From contig NZ_JAPNKA010000001.1 of NCBI RefSeq assembly GCF_026626635.1, positions 13,394,001-13,458,000 on the forward strand: DNA of 64,000 nucleotides, read 5' to 3'. Under the pieces are notes generated by a model. That model saw nothing but the letters and a program-made list of their open reading frames with translations. It made no database searches and was not told the DNA's origin. Within the stretch, counting starts at the first letter, position 1, and each line of letters begins with the position of its first letter. Below are positions 1 through 9,373 of this stretch, one piece after another. Source of the DNA: Archangium lansingense (GTDB taxonomy: Bacteria; Myxococcota; Myxococcia; Myxococcales; Myxococcaceae). The position numbers were made by a program, and so were the translations under genes.

Positions 1-578
1 AAGCCGGAGTCGAAGACCCAGAAGGCGTCGTCCGGTACGTGCGGGCAGACGGTGGCGACAGCATCCAAGGCACTGGCGTTCTGGCTCCGGAAGTCGGGCG
101 CCGCCTGCGAGAAGAGCCGGGAGAGGAGCGGCAGGCGCCGGCCGCGCACGCCCACGGCCTCCACGGAGACAATCTGGTAGCCGGTGACGATCTCGTCCCT
201 GGAGCCGTCGTGGACCTTGTAGAGGTAGGGCATTTTCCGGGCACGCGACTTGGCGATGTCGGTGAGGTCCACCGCAATGACGGGCCGCGGGTAGCGCTCG
301 TCCCGGAGGATGGGGGCGACCAGGCGCAGGTAGTCCGCCTCCACCGCCGCGTCGTCGTACCTCTCGCTACCCAGGTTGCGAGAGAGGCGCTTCTCGGTGT
401 GGATGAGGCGGCGCGGCTCGTCCAGGGCCCGGCCGATTTGGGAGAGGAGGACGCTCCGGTTCTCCACCAGTCCGAAGAGGGCCTCACGCAGGAAGCGGCG
501 GCACGGCTTGTAGAGCCGCCCGCCCACCGTCTCCACGTAAGCGTCGAAACGCTCGGCGATGGACTTCTCGCGAGGCAC
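1..578 (-). CDS. IS4-like DDE transposase, cut off by the window edge
   Basis: This minus-strand reading frame has no stop before the first base of the window, so its C-terminus is missing. It can be read from a GTG at 578 (in-frame stop near 617), with a purine-rich GGGAGAGG just upstream. The translation contains VIAVDLTDIAK and, near the edge, FWVFDSG. Their spacing fits the first two acidic residues of a DDE catalytic triad in IS4-type or related transposases. About 190 residues are visible. The exact family and the element ends are not determinable here. An alternative is a transposase-derived relic whose 3' part is also broken outside the window. Confidence 0.6.
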   Translation of the reverse strand, partial: MPREKSIAERFDAYVETVGGRLYKPCRRFLREALFGLVENRSVLLSQIGRALDEPRRLIHTEKRLSRNLGSERYDDAAVEADYLRLVAPILRDERYPRPVIAVDLTDIAKSRARKMPYLYKVHDGSRDEIVTGYQIVSVEAVGVRGRRLPLLSRLFSQAAPDFRSQNASALDAVATVCPHVPDDAFWVFDSG

Positions 579-1240
579 ACCTCTCCCGACGCTGGACTCG
601 TGCGCCGGTGGTGCCTACGTTTCCTGTGTCCCTAGCCGGACAGGATCGTGGCCCAACAGCCTCGTTCCAGCAGTGAAGGGAGTCAGGGCTGTTGGCGCAG
701 CACTGTCTCCCGGATTGAGGGCTGGGCCTTGGCGGGCTCGGCCCTTTCTCTTTCCCGTCTCCTTCGGCAGCACCTCCTTCTCGGCTTCAGGCCCTCTGGC
801 CCGGTTTGCCGTGCAGCAAACTCGTTACTCAGAGCGCTCCACCCCACTCATTCGGTAATGCGGTGCAGGCTGTCCCCGAAGATGGGATCGCCGCGCTCAA
901 CGTCAATGGCGGGTAGTGATCAGCCCCCGGTGCGGGAGCCGTGTTGCCGACACCACGCACCACGTTGCCTCGAGCAACTGCACGACGCTGCGCAGAAGAG
1001 CGCGCGCACGTGCCTGCGAGGAGGCCGGGGCGGACGCCCTTACGCGTAAGGGCTCGGGAAGGAGCAGCGTCCGGGCCTCGCAGCGACACAGCAGGTGTCG
1101 GGGCCACACGACGCAGGGGAGAAAACGGAAGGAGAAGCAAGCTCACCACGGTAACTGGAGAGCTTGCCCGAGAATGCCTCGCCCTTGCCGCAAGAAATGA
1201 CACTCGGATTTCGAGTCAATCACTTACATTTCGGTGCTAA
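579..1240. other. Intergenic stretch between two transposase genes
   Basis: About 660 bases without a convincing gene. The open frames here have no recognisable domain, poor start contexts and the composition of out-of-phase high-GC sequence. The stretch may hold the outer end of the IS4-like element to its left. I could not identify terminal repeats for that element. Confidence 0.4.
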
Positions 1241-2306
1241 GAGGGTGTTGAACAGGGGCGGTCAGGCAAGCCGGCGTAGCATGAGCTTTATCATGCCCAG
1301 GTGGATGAAAGCTTCGGAAGACTCCTCCTTGCGCTCGTAGTCCTTGGACAGACGTCTCTCGCGATTGAGCCAGCCGAAGGTGCGCTCGCCAATCCAGCGC
1401 TTGGCCTGCACGACGAAGCCTCTGTCCTTGTCCGAGCGTTTCACCACCTCGAGGTTGATGCCACTCTCCTTGGCCACCTTCTCCACCTGTTCCCCCTGGT
1501 AGGCTCCGTCTGCCCACGTCTTCTGGAGCATGGGGTACTCCTGCGCAGCCATGGGGAGCACGGCTTGGACCGCATCCCTGTCCTGCACATCCGCCGTCGA
1601 TATCCACGCCACCAGCACCAGGCCCAACGTGTCCACAAGCAGGTGGCGCTTGCGCCCCTTTACCTTCTTGCCTGCGTCGTAGCCCTTCGTTTCCGCCTCT
1701 TCCGTTGTCTTCACGCTCTGGCTGTCGAGGATGCTCGCGGTGGGTTGTGCCTTTCGGCCGGCCTTCTTGCGCACCTTGACTCTCAGCGCGTCGTGTATCC
1801 GTTTGAGGGTTCCGTTCTTCTTCCACAGGTCGAAGTAGTGGTAGACGAGCTGCCAGTCCGGCAGGTCGTGCGGCATGTAGCGCCACTGCGCCCCCGTGTG
1901 GGTGATGTAGAGGATGGCGTTCACCACCTCCCGACGCGGATGCAGCACCTCCTGGGGTCCGCACTCGCTGGCCCGGACAAAGGGCTCCACCAACGCCCAC
2001 TGCTCGTCGTTGAGGTCGGTGGGGTACGGCTTCCTGGCGGGCATGGGAAGGTCGCTCATGCCTCTTGAGGTAAGGACGCCTCCCCGAGGGCACAACTTGC
2101 CCGGTCATATCCACGACCCTACCTTTCTGGACGGTAACCAGGAGGTGGTGCGGCAGCGGACGTGGCGGCAGCGGCAGAGCAGGAGTCGTCCACCAGCGTG
2201 GTGGTCGGTACGGGTGCGTGCGGCATCAGGCGCATGCACTTCGTGCCCCGACCGCGAACAGTGGGCCATTGTTCGGAGCGATCAGTCCGCCCAGTTCAAC
2301 AGCCTC
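1241..2306 (-). mobile_element. Complete IS5-family insertion sequence with TIRs and TAA target duplication
   Basis: The element is 1066 bp. The left end begins GAGGGTGTTGAACAGGGGCGG would exceed a short quote, so in brief: left GAGGGTGTTGAAC at 1241 and, on the complement at 2306, right GAGGCTGTTGAAC. The arms match over about 20 bp with two or three mismatches. The bases TAA lie immediately outside both ends (1238-1240 and 2307-2309), a 3-bp TNA-type duplication as used by IS427-like members of the IS5 family. It carries one full-length transposase, so it is probably a recent or active insertion. Confidence 0.85.
1262..2059 (-). CDS. IS5 family transposase
   Basis: This is the transposase of the flanking-TIR element. 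It is 265 aa from the ATG at 2059. A longer frame from a TTG at 2095 exists, but family members start near the PYPTDLNDEQW motif. The N-terminal part (DLNDEQWALVEPF and GAQWRYMPHDLPDWQLVYHYF) is the DUF4096-like region. The DDE part follows, with ILDSQSVKT, the second Asp in TWADGAY, and the IGERTFGWLNRERRLSKDYE block that carries the final Glu. No frameshift or internal stop is present, so the enzyme should be functional. The stop lies within 25 bp of the left terminal repeat. Confidence 0.92.
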   Translation of the reverse strand: MSDLPMPARKPYPTDLNDEQWALVEPFVRASECGPQEVLHPRREVVNAILYITHTGAQWRYMPHDLPDWQLVYHYFDLWKKNGTLKRIHDALRVKVRKKAGRKAQPTASILDSQSVKTTEEAETKGYDAGKKVKGRKRHLLVDTLGLVLVAWISTADVQDRDAVQAVLPMAAQEYPMLQKTWADGAYQGEQVEKVAKESGINLEVVKRSDKDRGFVVQAKRWIGERTFGWLNRERRLSKDYERKEESSEAFIHLGMIKLMLRRLA

Positions 2307-2309
2307 TAA

Positions 2310-2613
2310 CAGTCATGCCGTATAGCTAGAGGGGCGGCCGGAGGCACCCCGGCGAGGAAAGAAACGTCCCGAGGCGCGACGCCGGGCTTCAGAATTCTGG
2401 GTAAGGTCGAAGTTACGAGTCCTTTGACACATTCCCGCAGGCATGATTGCCGAGAGAGCCGCCGCTCTACTCCTTGGCCGCGTGCCCACGAAGCCCGCTT
2501 CCTCCGCGCGGCTGCCCGTGGGCCAGGGGACCCATCATCGGGCGCAAGGAGGCCCCATTTCATGACGGGAATGGGCCCGGGTAACGTGTCTGCTCATCAA
2601 CAGGGGGTTCTTG
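2310..2613. other. Intergenic region downstream of the IS5 element
   Basis: About 300 bases with no supported gene. It should contain the promoter of the lipoprotein gene that starts at 2614. I see no clear hairpin terminator or operator here. Confidence 0.35.
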
Positions 2614-3408
2614 ATGGCGCTACACGCGATCGGCTGCGGACTTCGTACCCAGGTGGTTTCAACCGGTGTTGCTTTGACGCTCCTCTTGACGGGGTGCGGT
2701 GGAAAGGAAAACCCGGGCGGCACCCCGGACGGTGGCACCACCCTCCCTCCGGGAGACAGCGCTCCGAAGCTGTCGGCGGACCTCACGGGCGAGTTCGCGG
2801 CCGGCAATTTCCGGCTCATCATCTACTTCGAACCGAAGAGCCAGGAGAACGAGCCGAGCCAGGCTGTGCTGGGTGATGGCGACATCAATGTGATCGCGCT
2901 CAGGGGCACCACCAACATTCCCCTCACCCGCGCCGAGGTTCTCGCGGACGGCGTGCCGGTTCCCATGGTGCCGGCGCATGACGGGCACGAGTCCGACTTC
3001 GCATCCGACGTGCCTCTCGCCTCGACCTATGAGTTCAACATCGAGGCCGGGGCGGGGAACTCGGTGAACCGGCTCGTGCTCAAGCCGCGCGACGTGATGG
3101 CCCCCCACGCCATCACGGCTCCTGCGACGGCCGCCGTGGGCAAGGACTTCACGGTCACCTGGTCGCCCAGCGGCCCTCGCTATGTCGCCGCGCGTGTCAG
3201 CATGTTCAGACAGGAATATGAGTCAAAAAACTTGAGCGACTCGGGCAGCCACACGATTCCGGGGGCGAGCATCACCCGCCCGACGGAAACCTTCATGGAG
3301 ACCCTCATGATCGAACGCGAGAGCGTTCTGGGGATCGCCGGACTCGGCGGGGGCAGTGGAATCGATTACACCTACCAGTCCTACCTGCGATTTCCTGTCA
3401 CCCCGTAG
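2614..3408 (+). CDS. Putative secreted lipoprotein of unknown function
   Basis: A 264-aa protein from the ATG at 2614, preceded by AGGGGG. A TTG one codon upstream is possible. The first 25 residues form a signal peptide ending in a lipobox (LLTGC), so the mature protein should be acylated and anchored in a membrane. A Gly/Asp/Thr/Pro-rich linker (KENPGGTPDGGTT) follows, as in many myxobacterial lipoproteins. The rest looks like a beta-rich domain (VGKDFTVTWSPSG) without a family I recognise. The methyltransferase gene begins 12 bases after its stop, so the two may be cotranscribed. Confidence 0.75.
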   Translation: MALHAIGCGLRTQVVSTGVALTLLLTGCGGKENPGGTPDGGTTLPPGDSAPKLSADLTGEFAAGNFRLIIYFEPKSQENEPSQAVLGDGDINVIALRGTTNIPLTRAEVLADGVPVPMVPAHDGHESDFASDVPLASTYEFNIEAGAGNSVNRLVLKPRDVMAPHAITAPATAAVGKDFTVTWSPSGPRYVAARVSMFRQEYESKNLSDSGSHTIPGASITRPTETFMETLMIERESVLGIAGLGGGSGIDYTYQSYLRFPVTP

Positions 3409-3419
3409 CGTGGGCTGCG

Positions 3420-4634
3420 ATGAACTTTCAAGAGCGACTGAAAGCGCTCACCGACCTGCTCGGGCCGTGGTCTGAGCTCTGGTCACGTTCCATCCTCCAG
3501 AACTGGCCGCAATCCGGAGCCGATTATCCCGAGTCCTGGCTGCCCTACGCTGAATCACTCGACGAAGCGGGCGAAAGGATGCTGGATGATGGGGAGCTTC
3601 CAGGTGAGCCTCCCCGGTCGCTGCATTCGCTCGTGCTCGGCCTTCGTGAACTGACAGCGCTGCCCTGGCATGAAGGCGTTCAACCTCTGACGACCGCGGA
3701 CGCGCAGGGACTCAATGCCAAGAAAGTCCATGAGATCGAAAGGGTCCTCTCCCTGCTCGGACCGAGAGCCAAGGCGATTCATCAGGCGGTCGACATCGGT
3801 GGCGGCATGGGACATCTCGCTCGTCTCTGTGTCAGGACGTTCGATTGGACCTTCCACAGCATCGATCGTGATGCTGCTTTGCAGGAGAAAGGCCGAGACT
3901 GGCTGCGAAGGGCCCGGACCCTGCCACGAGAAAAGCTGTCTTTCATCCACTCCTCCGTCGAAGACGGGCCGCAGGGTGAGATTGATCCGCTCTTCTCCGG
4001 TCAGGACCGGGTCTCGATTGGCCTACACACCTGCGGGTCGCTCGCGCTGACGCAGCTTCGCAAGAGCCAGAAGGCAGGGCTCCTCCTGAACTTTGGCTGC
4101 TGCTACGACCAGATGGATGCCGCACGGGACTACCCTGTCTCCCGCTTCGGGAAGGCCCAGGCGCTTCCCATCACCCGACGTGCCCTGTTCCTGGCGACGC
4201 GTGGACGACACCACAAGACCGAGGAAGAGTTCGCGCTGATGAAACGCGTCAACGCGCAACGGTTCGCGCTCCATCTCCTGCTGAGGCGAAAGTTTCCCGC
4301 GCTCGGCTTCGTGCGGGCGGGGGACGCACCCAAGACGCTCTATGCCGGGAGTTTCGCTGTCTATGCGCGTGATCGTCTGGAGCGCCTGCAACTCGATGTC
4401 GGTATGACGGAAGCCGAGCTGAATTCCTTTGAATCGTCCGCTCGCCCCGAGACGAGGCGCATCTTCCTCTGTCATCTGCTGAGGGATCGCTTCGCGAGGG
4501 CGCTGGAGCTCGTGATTCTGCTCGATCGCGCGCTCCTCCTCGAAGAGATGGGCTTTCAGGTCGAGCTCCTGCAGGTCTTCGAACCGCGCCTCTCCCCCCG
4601 CAACATCGCCCTCATCGCGTCAAGGGCAACCTGA
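3420..4634 (+). CDS. SAM-dependent methyltransferase, METTL25/PF13679-like
   Basis: A 404-aa protein whose central domain carries a Rossmann SAM-binding motif DIGGGMGH at residues 125-132, preceded by the KKVHEIERV helix. Family hallmarks follow: LHTCGSL near residue 203 and NFGCCYDQM near 224, then YPVSRFGK. This set is typical of the methyltransferase-25/RRNAD1-like family, whose bacterial substrates are mostly undefined. The flanking N-terminal 100 and C-terminal 150 residues look helical and family-specific. It lies 12 bases downstream of the lipoprotein gene and converges on msrA. The methyl acceptor cannot be deduced from sequence. Confidence 0.8.
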   Translation: MNFQERLKALTDLLGPWSELWSRSILQNWPQSGADYPESWLPYAESLDEAGERMLDDGELPGEPPRSLHSLVLGLRELTALPWHEGVQPLTTADAQGLNAKKVHEIERVLSLLGPRAKAIHQAVDIGGGMGHLARLCVRTFDWTFHSIDRDAALQEKGRDWLRRARTLPREKLSFIHSSVEDGPQGEIDPLFSGQDRVSIGLHTCGSLALTQLRKSQKAGLLLNFGCCYDQMDAARDYPVSRFGKAQALPITRRALFLATRGRHHKTEEEFALMKRVNAQRFALHLLLRRKFPALGFVRAGDAPKTLYAGSFAVYARDRLERLQLDVGMTEAELNSFESSARPETRRIFLCHLLRDRFARALELVILLDRALLLEEMGFQVELLQVFEPRLSPRNIALIASRAT

Positions 4635-4638
4635 GCGT

Positions 4639-5322
4639 TCAGTCCCGCATGTAATGGCAGGTGTAGCCGCCCGGGTTCTTCACCAGGTAGTCCTGGTGGT
4701 AGTCCTCGGCGGGGGTGAACCTACCCGCGGCGACGATCTGCGTGACCACCGGGCGCGGCCACTTGCCCGACGCGTTCACCCGGGCCTTCACCGCCTCGGC
4801 GGTCCGGCGTTGCTCGTCCGACAGGTAGAAGATGGCCGAGCGGTACTGCGTGCCCACGTCGTTGCCCTGGCGATTGAGCGTCGTCGGGTCGTGCATGCGG
4901 AAGAACCACTTCTCCAGCAGCGCCTCGTACGTCAGCAGCTTCGGGTTGAAGACGACGCGCACCGCCTCCGCGTTGCCCGTCTTGCCCGTGCTCACGTCCT
5001 CGTAGGTGGGGTTCGCGAACACCGACGAGCCGCCCGTGTAGCCCACGTCCGTGCTGATGACGCCCGGAATCTTGCGCAGCAGATCCTCCATCCCCCAGAA
5101 GCACCCGCCCGCCAGGTACGCCGTCTCCGTGGTGGCCTCCTCGACGCTCGCGGACTTTACCTGCGCGGCCTCGCTCCGGGAGGGTTTCGCGTCCGGCGGC
5201 GCCCCCCGGGCCTCGGTGCACGCCCCTGCCACCATGAGCAGAGCCAAGGCCACGGGCAGCAGCTGACGTGCCCCCCTCGCCGAAGCGGGACGGACACGGG
5301 GAGAGACAAGGGAAGAAGACAT
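4639..5322 (-). CDS. msrA: Peptide methionine sulfoxide reductase A, lipoprotein form
   Basis: MsrA reduces the S-epimer of methionine sulfoxide in proteins using a catalytic cysteine. The signature GGCFWGMED is present with the nucleophile at Cys74. The conserved GYTGG and EDYHQDYL blocks follow, and a second Cys lies near the C-terminus (GGYTCHYMRD) as a likely resolving residue. The extra 60 residues at the N-terminus hold a signal peptide with a lipobox-like VAGAC (Cys35), so this copy probably acts in the periplasm or on a membrane rather than in the cytosol. It is convergent with the methyltransferase gene, with only 4 bases between stops. Confidence 0.93.
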   Translation of the reverse strand: MSSSLVSPRVRPASARGARQLLPVALALLMVAGACTEARGAPPDAKPSRSEAAQVKSASVEEATTETAYLAGGCFWGMEDLLRKIPGVISTDVGYTGGSSVFANPTYEDVSTGKTGNAEAVRVVFNPKLLTYEALLEKWFFRMHDPTTLNRQGNDVGTQYRSAIFYLSDEQRRTAEAVKARVNASGKWPRPVVTQIVAAGRFTPAEDYHQDYLVKNPGGYTCHYMRD

Positions 5323-5475
5323 GGACTCGGGCCTCCAGGCGCGCCCAGCGCGGGCGCTCTTCCCTTGGATACGCAGCAGCCGCGCTCCGGTTTCAGCTTT
5401 TCGTTCGAGCCAGGTGCCCCCCCGGGCAGCCAGGGGGGCGGGAGGCGGCTACACCGCCCTCAGCGCTCCCCTGCC

Positions 5476-6582
5476 CTACAGCGCGGCCCGGACGGCCGTC
5501 TCCAGCTCCTCACGGGTGAACCACTCCACGAGGGTGCGGCTGATGGTCAATTCCAGCGTAGAGCCCGTGAGGAGAACCTGGGACTTGTCGCCCACGCGCA
5601 GGTGGATGTGCTGAACCTTCTCGTTCAGCGACGCCTGGCCCACCTTGTCCCGAGCCAGCGCCACCAACACCTCACGCGACCGGTCCGCCAGGAACCCGAG
5701 CGCCCGCATCTCCCCGGCCGTCGTCGGCGTCATGCCCGGAGCGAGCTCCACCGTGAGGGACGTCTCCAACACGCCGCTCAGCTCCGCTTCCAGCTCGACG
5801 AGCCGGCGCATGAATTGGAGCAGCGAGGGCGTCTCGCACTGATCGCGCGACACGACCCCGAACGAGGTCACGTCATGCACCGTCACGGTCTCGATGTGCC
5901 CCACGGGAACGAACGTCATGTTCCCCTCGGAACCGCCACGCTCCCGGCCATCCAGCAGCAGCACGACCCGGCCTTCCCGGCTCTCGGGAATGTCCCACAA
6001 GAAGCCGGAGACCTCCCGCCCGTTGCGCAAGAGGAGCGACATCCTCGGAACGAAGATGGGAATACCCGCCCGCTGCCGCAAGGTCATCCGCTGCATCAGT
6101 TGCAGCAGGGCCTCGACACCAAACGCCTTCCACGACAGGAAGGCCTCGAGAGGATTGCCTACCTCCTCCTCCTCCTGCGTGGCCGACAGGGCCTTCTTCA
6201 TCGCCTCACGCCGGTCCCAGACCTCGTCCACGTTGGTGAGCGGCTCGTGGTCGAGCGTGAGCACCCCGTTGCGGAACTGGACCATCGTCTCGCCGTAGAC
6301 CGCGCCAATGGTGTTGCGGATGACCACGCTCTTGAGCGTGCTCCGCAGCATCCGGCGGCCCAGCTCGTCCGAGGCGATGGCCTCCAACGCTCCGATGAGC
6401 GGCTCGAAGTACACCTTCGTCCAACACACCTCGTAATCGGAAGCGGCACCTTCCTGAGCGAGGGTGTTCCACTCGACCTCGACGGGCACCTCGAACCGTG
6501 CTGCCTGGTCGATCTGCTTCCGCAGCTCGCGGTAGTTGGTTTCCTGGAACCTGCTGATGGCCCTGCGCTCTTCGATCCCCAT
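5476..6582 (-). CDS. Conserved hypothetical protein
   Basis: A 368-aa protein, start ATG 6582. I do not recognise a family. The sequence is rich in charged and aliphatic residues, has no signal peptide or membrane helix, and appears to consist of an alpha-helical first half and a more mixed second half (RVVLLLDGRERGG, HIETVTVHDV) suggestive of a ligand-binding or PilZ-like beta fold, but I cannot assign one. Codon usage is like its neighbours. It stands alone between msrA and a decayed LysR gene. Confidence 0.65.
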   Translation of the reverse strand: MGIEERRAISRFQETNYRELRKQIDQAARFEVPVEVEWNTLAQEGAASDYEVCWTKVYFEPLIGALEAIASDELGRRMLRSTLKSVVIRNTIGAVYGETMVQFRNGVLTLDHEPLTNVDEVWDRREAMKKALSATQEEEEVGNPLEAFLSWKAFGVEALLQLMQRMTLRQRAGIPIFVPRMSLLLRNGREVSGFLWDIPESREGRVVLLLDGRERGGSEGNMTFVPVGHIETVTVHDVTSFGVVSRDQCETPSLLQFMRRLVELEAELSGVLETSLTVELAPGMTPTTAGEMRALGFLADRSREVLVALARDKVGQASLNEKVQHIHLRVGDKSQVLLTGSTLELTISRTLVEWFTREELETAVRAAL

Positions 6583-6789
6583 GACGGTCTCGGTCTCCTG
6601 TCGGACTCAAAAGAACCGAATCTGCCGCGTCATCCTCGCAACGGTGAAGCCCTAAACGGCTCGCGGCACGCGCTCATCCGAGATTCCCCAAAGATAAATC
6701 TTTGAGAAAACCGATACACGGCTCTCCCGTCTGCCCACGCAGGCGACCCATCATGGATTGGCGCAGCCGCCGCTTCAGCAACCGGGACA

Positions 6790-7029
6790 TCAGGTGACGC
6801 CGGGGACGCGAACCTGGGCGAGCGAGGCGGGGACGACGGACACTCCGAGTCCGGCGGCGATGAGGGGTGCGATGGAGGAGCGTTGCGGTGCCTCGTGTCC
6901 GAGGATGGGCTCGAAGCCCGCGCTCCGGCAGGCCACGAGAACCTCGTCGTATTGGCGTACGTGACGGCACCCGGTGGGGTACGCGCCATTGTGGAGCACC
7001 TGGGACTGCCCACGTCGAGTCCGAGATTG
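6790..7029 (-). pseudogene. LysR-family regulator, C-terminal remnant
   Basis: A short minus-strand frame reads YDEVLVACRSAGFEPILG, then APQRSSIAPLIAAGLGVSVV, then PASLAQVRVPGV before a stop. This is the end of the LysR substrate-binding domain, in which a VPASL-like strand precedes a final short segment. The first 200 residues, including the helix-turn-helix, are absent, and the last 20 or so residues normally following VPGV are cut by the stop at 6790. It is therefore a decayed fragment, not a small gene. No start codon with a ribosome-binding site is seen. Confidence 0.6.
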
Positions 7030-7230
7030 GCTAAAGCGCAGGGGCTACCCCTGCCGCCCCCTGCTGGGTGGGCCGCTTGGGCCGGCGTGTGCCTGAAGCA
7101 GGCTGCACCTCCTCTCCACCGGCCCGGCGCGCAGCCCTGGCGCCACCCGTCAGCGGCCTTCCTCTCCCCCTCGGCGCCTCCCCGGGGACTTCAGGCCAAC
7201 CGAAGAGGTCGGCGCGGGGCCCGCAAGCGG

Positions 7231-7977
7231 TCAGGGGCTGGGTGTGAGCTCGTTGAAGGTCAGGTGCTCGCCCGGCTCGAGGTGTCCGGCGTACCAACCG
7301 GGGTAGCCGACGTTCATCCAGTCCGCCGGCAGTTCGACGCCGCCGCCGTAGGCGGGGTCGTTCCAGGCCGGCTGGTTGCCCGGCAGGGGCCACACCACGA
7401 ACTCGACCCGCGACCCGATGGCCCGGGCGCACATCCGCCACGGCAGCGGCACGAGCGCACCGTCGCGCACGAAGGTATCCGCCAGCTCGAGCTGGTAGAG
7501 GGTGGGGCGCACGCCGGGCGTCGCCGCAGTGTCCCACAGGTGCACGTTGAAGGTCCAATTGACGCCGGCGAACACGTTCTTCGTGACGGTGATGGCCCGG
7601 GTGCCGGTCTCGGTCACCTGGATGCGCAGGGCGGCGCCCTGCTGGTTGCGGCCGTCCGACTGCGACGTCCACGTGGCGCACGACTGATGGTCGAGCGACG
7701 GCGCCACGTTCGTGTGCCAGAAGACGACGCGCGTGTTGCCCCCGACATGGGTCGCCGGGCCGGTCACCGTGACCGTGCCCTCGGCGTTCGACAGGGCGAA
7801 CGTCTCGTCGCCGTCGCGGGTGACGGCGGCGGCGGCGAACGGCGCGTCGATCGGGTTGCCCGGGTTGCCCGGGTTGCCCGGGTTGACCGGCGGCACGCAG
7901 GCGGCGGACACCCCCACAACGAGCAGCAACGAACCGGCGCGCGGCGCGCGCGCCCTGACCGACGTGTGCGATGACAT
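7231..7977 (-). CDS. Putative secreted lipoprotein with GNP repeat linker
   Basis: A 248-aa protein from the ATG at 7977, chosen because AAAGGTGAG lies 5 bases upstream; a longer frame reaches 8043. The signal peptide ends in VVGVSAAC, a lipobox-like site. Four near-exact copies of a 9-base unit (GGGTTGCCC on the plus strand, about 7853-7890) encode a (GNP)n linker. The mature domain has many Thr/Val strands and Trp residues (TVTGPATHVGGN, WTFNVHLWD, GYPGWYAG), resembling a beta-sandwich. No function can be assigned. Confidence 0.72.
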   Translation of the reverse strand: MSSHTSVRARAPRAGSLLLVVGVSAACVPPVNPGNPGNPGNPIDAPFAAAAVTRDGDETFALSNAEGTVTVTGPATHVGGNTRVVFWHTNVAPSLDHQSCATWTSQSDGRNQQGAALRIQVTETGTRAITVTKNVFAGVNWTFNVHLWDTAATPGVRPTLYQLELADTFVRDGALVPLPWRMCARAIGSRVEFVVWPLPGNQPAWNDPAYGGGVELPADWMNVGYPGWYAGHLEPGEHLTFNELTPSP

Positions 7978-8205
7978 CCCGCTCACCTTTCGCCCCCGCC
8001 AACCGACCACACCGACGGAGCCGGTCGTACCAACGGCTCGCACCGGGTGCCATCACCCAGCTTCAGAGAGAGTTAAGACGTCAGCCCGCCGGGTGCAAGG
8101 CCCTCAGAAAAGCAGTGTCTCCGAAGAAGCAGGGCCGGGAGTCATGGACGTGCCCGGAAGCCTGTTCTTGGGCATCCTCGTGTAAGTCACGAAAGTGGGG
8201 CTTTC

Positions 8206-9249
8206 ATGTCGCAGCCGCGTCACGGGTCTCTTCCCGCTTCGGGTCCTTCACGGGAGGACAGGCCCCGCTCCTTCTGGCGGGACGGGCAGGCAGCCTTCTC
8301 GCTTGTCTTCCGCTCGCCACTCGCCCTCTTCATTCTTGGCGGCCTGACCTTCGTGACGGCGCACTTCACGCTGCAGAAGACCGGCCTCCAGGGTCTGGCC
8401 TACCTGCACTCGAGCCGCGCGCAGTTCTGGAACATGCTCGTCTCGCTCACGCCCACGATCTGGATCATCTCCATCTTCCTCCTGTACGGCGACTTGGAGC
8501 GCAACCGCTCCGCCTGGCCTCGCACGCGGAGTGGGTGGATGGCGCTCATGCTCTGCCTCGCCCCCCTCTTGCTCCTGCTCGCCCTCCCACTCCTGGCCCA
8601 GCTCCTCACCCTGCGGGAGGACTCGCTCGTAGCCGCGCTCCTCCTGCCCCTGGACCCGAACTTCTTCTCGAAGTGGCTCAGCATGAGCATCCTGGGGCTG
8701 TTGACCCCGGCACTGCTCTTCTCCGCCCTGGTGGGTATCCACCTCCAACTCCTCGGCCGCCTGCCGAAGTACCAGTACCTCGGAGAACCCCTCGGCTCGG
8801 AGAGCCTGGATGAAGAAGTGCTGTGGTATCAGCGCCAGCAATCTCAATTGAGACGGTTCCTGAACCTCGCCGCCGCCCACCTCGGCATCTCCATCCTGAG
8901 CGTGGGCGCATTCCGCAACCTCATCAACATGGCCATTGCCTTCTCCGCCGAGCCGCTCCCGACAGCGCCCATCATGAGCTACGGCCTCTACTACACCGCG
9001 CTCATCGCCAGCCTCTACATGCCGGCCCACAACACCCTGAAGGGCGTGGGCCAGGCGCTCGCGGACCGGCTCGTCTGGCAATCCCTCGGAGCGCACCCCA
9101 CCTGGAAGCAGCGGCTGGAGGAGCAGCAGGCCGTCCGCAACCAGCTCGGCCTGCAAGGCTCCGCGCTCCAGGAGTTCCAGCAGGGTCTCGCCGTGTTCGC
9201 GCCCTTCATCGCGAGCATCTCCTCGCTGGCTCTTGGCACGGGCGGGTAG
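8206..9249 (+). CDS. Polytopic membrane protein of unknown function
   Basis: A 347-aa protein with about seven hydrophobic segments, for example LALFILGGLTFVTAHF (residues 38-54), PTIWIISIFLLYG near 80-92, and LCLAPLLLLLALPLLAQLL near 112-130. Charged loops lie between and the last third ends in a helix rich in Gln/Leu followed by a final hydrophobic stretch. There is no transporter or enzyme signature that I recognise. It is a single-gene unit, transcribed away from the lipoprotein gene at 7231-7977. Confidence 0.65.
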   Translation: MSQPRHGSLPASGPSREDRPRSFWRDGQAAFSLVFRSPLALFILGGLTFVTAHFTLQKTGLQGLAYLHSSRAQFWNMLVSLTPTIWIISIFLLYGDLERNRSAWPRTRSGWMALMLCLAPLLLLLALPLLAQLLTLREDSLVAALLLPLDPNFFSKWLSMSILGLLTPALLFSALVGIHLQLLGRLPKYQYLGEPLGSESLDEEVLWYQRQQSQLRRFLNLAAAHLGISILSVGAFRNLINMAIAFSAEPLPTAPIMSYGLYYTALIASLYMPAHNTLKGVGQALADRLVWQSLGAHPTWKQRLEEQQAVRNQLGLQGSALQEFQQGLAVFAPFIASISSLALGTGG

Positions 9250-9373
9250 CAGAACTCGTTTCGAGCGCCCGCGCTCTCCGAGTCGCCCCACGAATCGTCT
9301 GACACCCTTCTGGCAGCCGAGGGTGGCCGGAGCGAGAGAACGAGACCGCCGTCACGCTCTCATCACGCATGCG

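Noticed and set aside
829..1203. A 124-codon minus-strand frame
   Set aside because: No homology or start signal; it is composition-driven between two transposases.
7853..7890. Short tandem repeat that could suggest a CRISPR or satellite
   Set aside because: It is a 9-bp in-frame repeat encoding GNP inside a lipoprotein linker; too short and spacerless for CRISPR.
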